A DNA stretch of 64,000 nt from Tupaia tana. Taxonomy: Eukaryota; Chordata; Mammalia; Scandentia; Tupaiidae. Below, piece by piece: positions 58,960-64,000 of the stretch. The DNA is taken from assembly GCA_026018925.1 (NCBI GenBank), contig JAKSZU010000002.1, positions 89,927,475 to 89,991,474 on the forward strand, written 5' to 3'. Within the stretch, counting starts at the first letter, position 1. Each line of letters starts with the position of its first letter. Both the position numbers and the translations under genes were made by a program. Below the pieces are notes generated by a model that was not told where the DNA came from, did not search any database, and saw nothing but the letters and a program-made list of their open reading frames with translations.

Positions 58960-59504
58960 GATCACCAGTAGGACCTTAACTTAAAAGAGGTACAGGAAGG
59001 AGAGATACAAAGGTATGAAAAGAGGAATTGTATTTCTTCTCATTTAGTTTTTCAGAAAAGCAAAATTAACAGTATGATAGCAGTTCACTCCTTGAGCAAC
59101 AGCTTTATTGCTTATCTGTAATGGTATCTGGCCACTTGAGTTGTTCACTTGACCTATTAGAGAGATCTGGCAAGGCAGTGATATGTTACTAAAAGGCATA
59201 TTCAATCACATCATTCAAAAATCTGTTAGCTTGTTCCATTCTTCTTAGGCTTTCTTCCCCTACCATAATTCCTCCCAAGCTCCAAATCTTATTTTTATGA
59301 AGCCAACCAGTTGTGTAGAACCCAGCAAATTAAAGCTCTAACAGTTTTTCAGTGAAGTAATTAAAGAAAACCCTCAGAAAATTTAAAATATATGTAAGGA
59401 AAGTTATTTTAAGTATATTAGGAATCAAAGAAGCTTAATCATACCTACCAGAAGAACCATGATCTATATTGCAGTAAGTGACAGCTTTCTTCTGAATAAT
59501 GGCA
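58960..59504. other. Unique non-coding sequence
   Basis: Nothing was recognised. Confidence 0.4.
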
Positions 59505-59738
59505 ATAGCCAACACCTACCAGGGACACATTATATGCCAGGGACTGCTGCTGACTGCTTTACCTGCATTAACTACTTTTATCCTCATAAGCAGCACAATA
59601 TTATTGTCCTCATTTTACAATGAGGGAACACATTATGGATTGGCTTACTTGGCCACAGTTACATAGTTGGGGAAGGCAGAAGCTGGATTTGAACTCATAT
59701 CTGGGCCACTTCTCTAACACTGCTTTTCCATGATGAGG
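59505..59738 (+). repeat. MIR element, near complete
   Basis: ATTATATGCCAGGGACTG, TACTTTTATCCTCATAAGC, TCCTCATTTTACAATGAGG, TTGGCCACAGTTACATAG and GCTGGATTTGAACTCATATC follow the full MIR order. Confidence 0.9.
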
Positions 59739-60150
59739 CACAGAGTAAAGATTCATGAGGGGTGACTTGATGCTCTTGAACTTGCTGTCTTCATGGTCCC
59801 TGATAGAACTGACATGCAGAAAATCCCTTTCCTATCACTTATACCCTCCATCTGGTGGCATTGTGCTCTAGGCTGTAGTCATCCACATCTAAGCAACAGA
59901 TGGGTCAGAACCACCTGATGGCATATGGGAAAAAACTAACTCAAAATGGAAATTCGGCTCCCATAACGCAGACAAAATAGAAATCTGTCCAATATTTTTC
60001 CTTCATGGTGTTATTTTTCTTTAACTTCAGTGCCACACACAGTGCCTTGCACAAGTTCATAATCTACAAGAGCTTAATGAAGTGAACTTACTATGTCTTG
60101 GTAGCTTTGTCTTTAAGAACTGTGTTCTTACATATGATTAAAAACTACTT
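59739..60150. other. Unique sequence with an L2/MIR-like tail
   Basis: AGTGCCTTGCACAAGTTC near 60041 resembles the L2 end. The rest is not recognised. Confidence 0.4.
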
Positions 60151-60154
60151 GTAG

Positions 60155-60372
60155 GACAGCTGAAGTGGTCCTACAGCAATGCATTGCTTTGTGATGCTGA
60201 AGCCATATGGAAAAGTCCCAGGTCCACATCTTGAGGCCTCTCTTTATATCTGTGCATGCCTGGTACGTGCATATGTCCATAATGTGGCTGGCAAAGGCTG
60301 GGGGGTGGATTGTGTGTGACTACTTGGTCGGGGGTGTCTCTCTTTTTCTCTCCTGGAAGAAGTAAACTTAGA
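60155..60372 (+). mobile_element. SINE, type D
   Basis: GGACAGCTGAAGTGGTCCTA, GGCTGGCAAAGGCTGGGGGG, a CT tract and TGGAAGAAGTAAACTTAG follow the type D order. This is the last SINE in the window. Confidence 0.75.
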
Positions 60373-63300
60373 AAAACTAGCTATATATTGAAAGGTTAAA
60401 TCAACAAAACCATATGTATGTGGTAGCTATGTTCACCATGTTGCTAGTTGACTTTTCAATAGGTGAGTTTAAAAACATGTTGCTAGCAATTGTGAGTTGC
60501 ATGCAAAAAAGAAAAGGAACCAATACATGCAAATAAAATTCTTTTAAAATATGCATATGATATAGGAATGTTTTTCTGTGTATATATTATAGTACTACTA
60601 ATGGTACTTATTAGTTATTATAATGGATTATTCATTAAAATATAAAATTTCTATTAAATGGTTCTAATTTTATAACTAGAGAAAACGTTAAGTACTTGAG
60701 TTAAGGTAATGACTTGCTACTTAATTTGGCTTCTTTTCCTTATAATTACAAATTCAATACTTTCTCTTATCAGATTTATCTCTCCTTCTTTATTAATTGA
60801 ACTAGCTGCAGTAGTTTCCACGCATAGATTCTTTTAATGTCCATACACCTTCTGGAAACTTAGGAAGTATTTTATGATGCATCACCAATGTTATTTCAAA
60901 AGCCCCAAATTAGCAGTAGGCTTATATTTAGGAAAGATAGAATTGAGTCAGTGAGTTGTTTTATATTACAGGTCTGTTAAGAACAAGTCATCAAAAATTA
61001 CTGCATTTAAAAAGAAGGTACCACATGTATAGTGAAAAATCTATCTCAGCTGCTGTCTGCTATAAATGACCACAGTATTACACTTATTTAACTGTTCAAG
61101 ACACTTTGGATAATGCTAAGTAAGAACAGCAGGGGTTTTTTTGGGATGTGAAATAAGTCCTTCTGATTTGTTTTACTTACCCTAATCATGGCTTCTCGTT
61201 TTAATCCACTAGACAAATACTGTGTATCTGACTCTTAAGATCTTTACCTATTTCATATTAGGTCTTAGATTTCTTTATCCCATTATTGATCTAAAATGTC
61301 TCTAGCTCTCTTGGGTAAAGGAAGAACATGCCCATGTGTTGCATCAGATAATGCCTATTATTGAAGAGTTGTGTTCAATCTAAAATGACCTTTACTTGTA
61401 TTTATTGTCAAGCTAGCTTAGTAGCCCACATTAAATTGAAGCTTTTGTACAGGGACTGAGAAGCATGTTGTTGCGTGGGGACTGTCGCTCTTGGTGTGTT
61501 TGCTCAGAACAGCCCGCTCTCCAGACAGCTGGCGACATGTTCCAGGGCATTTGGCCAAGTATTCACTGCTGCTTGTTGTTAAATCCCCAGCAAAGGAAAT
61601 GCATTGTGTCTTCATTTGAGCCATAGAGATAGACAAGTGATTATGCAGAGGAAAAGTTCGTCTGTAAAGAAGGGCTCTGTGCTCTCGTATTCAGAACTCA
61701 AAGAATCAGTACTTTTGAAGATTTTGAATAAGGCCTCCTCAGTTGTGGGAGGAGTCAGCATGGATATCTAGACTTTTCAAAAAAATAAAGTTGGTAATGT
61801 TCAGGAATTGGTTATTACTTTAACTTCAGCAATCTTCTGTGATTGTGCATGTTTGCAATGATAGATTCAGTCTGTGAGACTTGAGCAAGCCTTTGAATCT
61901 AGCCTGATAAATATGGTAATCGGTGTTGAAAGTTTTGGGAAGGCCCACGTGACTTCACTCTGAGAATATCCCCAAATGGTAAGAGATACAATTTCTTAAT
62001 TGTCTCCTGTTTTCACCCTGCTGCTGTCCTTGTAAGCATTGTTTATGTACTTAGATTTCAAGTTTGTGATTACATTTAGTTGAATTGTAAACCCTCTTTA
62101 TTTAAAATATAAATTATTTTAAGAAATAATTCCATTAAGTGAGTGTCTCAAATTTTAGCACTAATTTTATTCTTGTCAGATTTTCTTCTGGTTGAAGTTA
62201 CATATATTAACTTCTCTTCGCTAAGACCAAGCAACCTCATTTGAGAAATGTGCATTATGTGATGCAAGGCTGGGTTTTACTTAGTCCAGCAGAGTCCTAG
62301 TTACTGAAAATAGTACAATGGCCTGGAGCGGTCGGGGTGGTGGCTGGGCAGTGGCCCTGCTTACCTCTTTGCTGTCTGTGAGTTAAGCCCTTCTTTACAT
62401 CACCCTTCATCTCTAGTACACAATTCAAGTCCATCCTCCCCAGAGATATGAGGCAGCTCTAGTTTTCTCCCTCAGCTTTCTCATCCTTCTCTTCATTTGC
62501 TTGTTGGTTGAGTCTTCTACCCCCTAGAATACTACAGGAGAAATAGGGCACCATCATAGTGTGCCCCTGGTTACCCAGAAGGCCTCTGAGCTTGTTTGAG
62601 TGCTCTGTTGTAGCCATCTTGAAATTCTTAGTAACTTTTTAACAAAAAGTCCTGCATGTTCACTCATCCCTTGCCCTACCTTCTCTCCTTGTCTTGGGAG
62701 GAAAGATGATAAGAAGAACTAAGAAGGCCCTGAGTCCTTCATAATCCTTTTGTCCATCTTTCCATCATGGTGAGTTTCATTTTGGAGGAGCTTGTCACTC
62801 ACCTAATCAAGTGTATTATTTCCAAAAAGATGTCAGTGAACATTGCTGGAAGAAGCATTTACTAAACCTTGTAGATTAGTCACAATCTGGAGAGACAGGG
62901 CTTAGGAAATGGAATTTTCATATAGACTTCCCTTGGTTCTCAGTTCTTTAAAGGCTGAGAACCTCTGTCTGGTGAATCATACCTCTGATAGGACACACAT
63001 CTTTCTATACTCTCTATCGACTGGTTCAAGACTGAAGGAGGGAAAAAAAAAAAAAGAAATTTTATTTCCCCCAGTACGTGTTATGATACATTGGCAGTGA
63101 ACAAAAATACTGGTTGCAGTGAAGAAATAACTACCTCAGTTTGATTTGGTGGAGGATAGTGATGTTTTCATCTGGAGCCAGGCTACTTTAAACCACTTTT
63201 TAGGAGTTCTTATTTTTATTTATTTCTGCTACAGTTGTTAGAAAATGGAATGTTTGGGTTACTCAATTATGAGTGATCAAGCAGCTGTTTCAACCAATCA

Positions 63301-63580
63301 CTGCCCCTGTCAGTGACTTTGCAAAGATCAATTACAATGGTTAGGATCATTGTATTAAAGTCAGCTGACTGAGCCATCAATCATGGTTTGAACTAGAGTT
63401 TTGGCAGACACTGGACTTCCGTGGTTAGAATCTGCTTTTTGAAAGCTGACAGGCTCTGGTTGAATCCAAACCCATCATTTAAGAGAAAGACCTTGGGAAA
63501 TGATTTGTTTCCTTCAAGTCTTAGGTTTTTTGTATTGCTTTGCTTTGTCGATGGATAAGAATATTAGTAGACTATAATAT
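60373..63580. other. Unique sequence, SINE-free
   Basis: About 3.2 kb with no recognised repeat. The 61430-61640 part carries several CpGs. No coding exon with similarity was seen. The frames at 61418-61636 and 62909-63100 look like chance. Confidence 0.4.
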
Positions 63581-63672
63581 ACAATTGTTATGAGCATTAA
63601 AGGAGATAATTCAAATAAAATCATGGTACACAGTGCCTGGACACAGTACAAGCTCAATGTTACTATTTTCTA
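63581..63672 (+). repeat. MIR 3' fragment
   Basis: AGCATTAAAGGAGATAATTC, ACAGTGCCTGGACACAGTAC and AGCTCAATGTTACTATTTTC follow the MIR end order. Confidence 0.7.
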
Positions 63673-63936
63673 GCTCTCAAGAAAAACTTAAAAATTAAGA
63701 CTCATGAAAACTTACCTGAAGTCAACTAAAATCTAGTAGTTGAATAAATTTTAGGCTTACATAATAGCCCTTTTATCTTTTGCCAGATCCTATACATGAT
63801 AAACTTACAATTGCAACTTTACAACAGAGACCAACTTCAAATTAGCAAGCAAGTAGGCATAGATGTACAAATAGTTACGTGCAGAAAAGGTAGAAGTACA
63901 CTGTCAAATGTTTTTGGCACATTTGTTTTGACAAGT

Positions 63937-64000
63937 GTGATGATTCATTTTATGTGTCCTCTTGGTTAGGCTGTGGTGCCCAGTTGTTTATCTAAGCAGT
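63937..64000 (+). repeat. Start of an old interspersed repeat running off the window
   Basis: GTGTGATGATTCATTTTATG and GGCTGTGGTGCCCAGTTG match the opening of a common mammalian repeat beginning TGATGGTTAATTTTATGTGT. I do not assign its family. Confidence 0.45.

Overview
The window is nuclear DNA of a placental mammal. It is gene-poor, AT-rich and dominated by dispersed repeats. I found no protein-coding exon, tRNA, rRNA or known small-RNA gene that I would defend. The short open frames (60-170 codons) are chance frames, mostly inside SINEs and microsatellites. Mammalian origin is shown by MIR and L2 remnants, L1 3' ends, MaLR (MLT1-like) and ERVL (MLT2-like) LTRs, a hAT-like fragment, mariner-type miniature elements, and a recognisable retrocopy of nucleophosmin (NPM1).

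About 45 copies of tRNA-headed SINEs are present. They are unlike primate Alu, rodent B1/B2, carnivore CAN, bat Ves or rabbit C elements. I group them here as type A (about 260 bp: tRNA-like head, a body with GAGAATGGAGGAGAAGGGAT, a CT-rich stretch, then CCCTATAGCAAAAA and an A-tail), type B (short: the same head joined to a CT-rich stretch and TCAAATTAAAATAAATAAAT), type C (older relatives of A), and type D (a different body ending in GAAGAAATAAATAAAC). From memory this fits a colugo (Galeopterus, CYN-type SINEs) best, but the species call is an inference of low to moderate strength.

Layout: 1-6.1 kb is unique sequence with many SINEs, several nested. 6.16-7.73 kb is an NPM1 processed pseudogene split by a SINE. 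7.7-26 kb is mostly unique sequence with L2, MIR and SINE copies and mariner-type miniature elements. 26.4-29.6 kb holds two plus-strand L1 3' portions. 29.7-32.7 kb is a SINE cluster with a MIR and a hAT-like piece. 34.3-34.7 kb is an ERVL-type LTR. 35.3-37.5 kb contains a patch copied from two nearby sites. 37.9-41 kb is a third L1 split by four SINEs. 43.1-46.2 kb holds an L2 and three MaLR LTRs. 46.9-53.9 kb has many SINEs, including the youngest copies. 54-64 kb is nearly SINE-free and is the best place to look for conserved regulatory sequence.

No new gene system was found. The most informative features are insertion events: a SINE that may carry about 170 bp of extra 3' sequence, two SINEs at one target, a locally copied patch, and a run of about 17 SINEs on one strand. 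A paired X-box-like inverted repeat at 9.2-9.3 kb is the best regulatory candidate.
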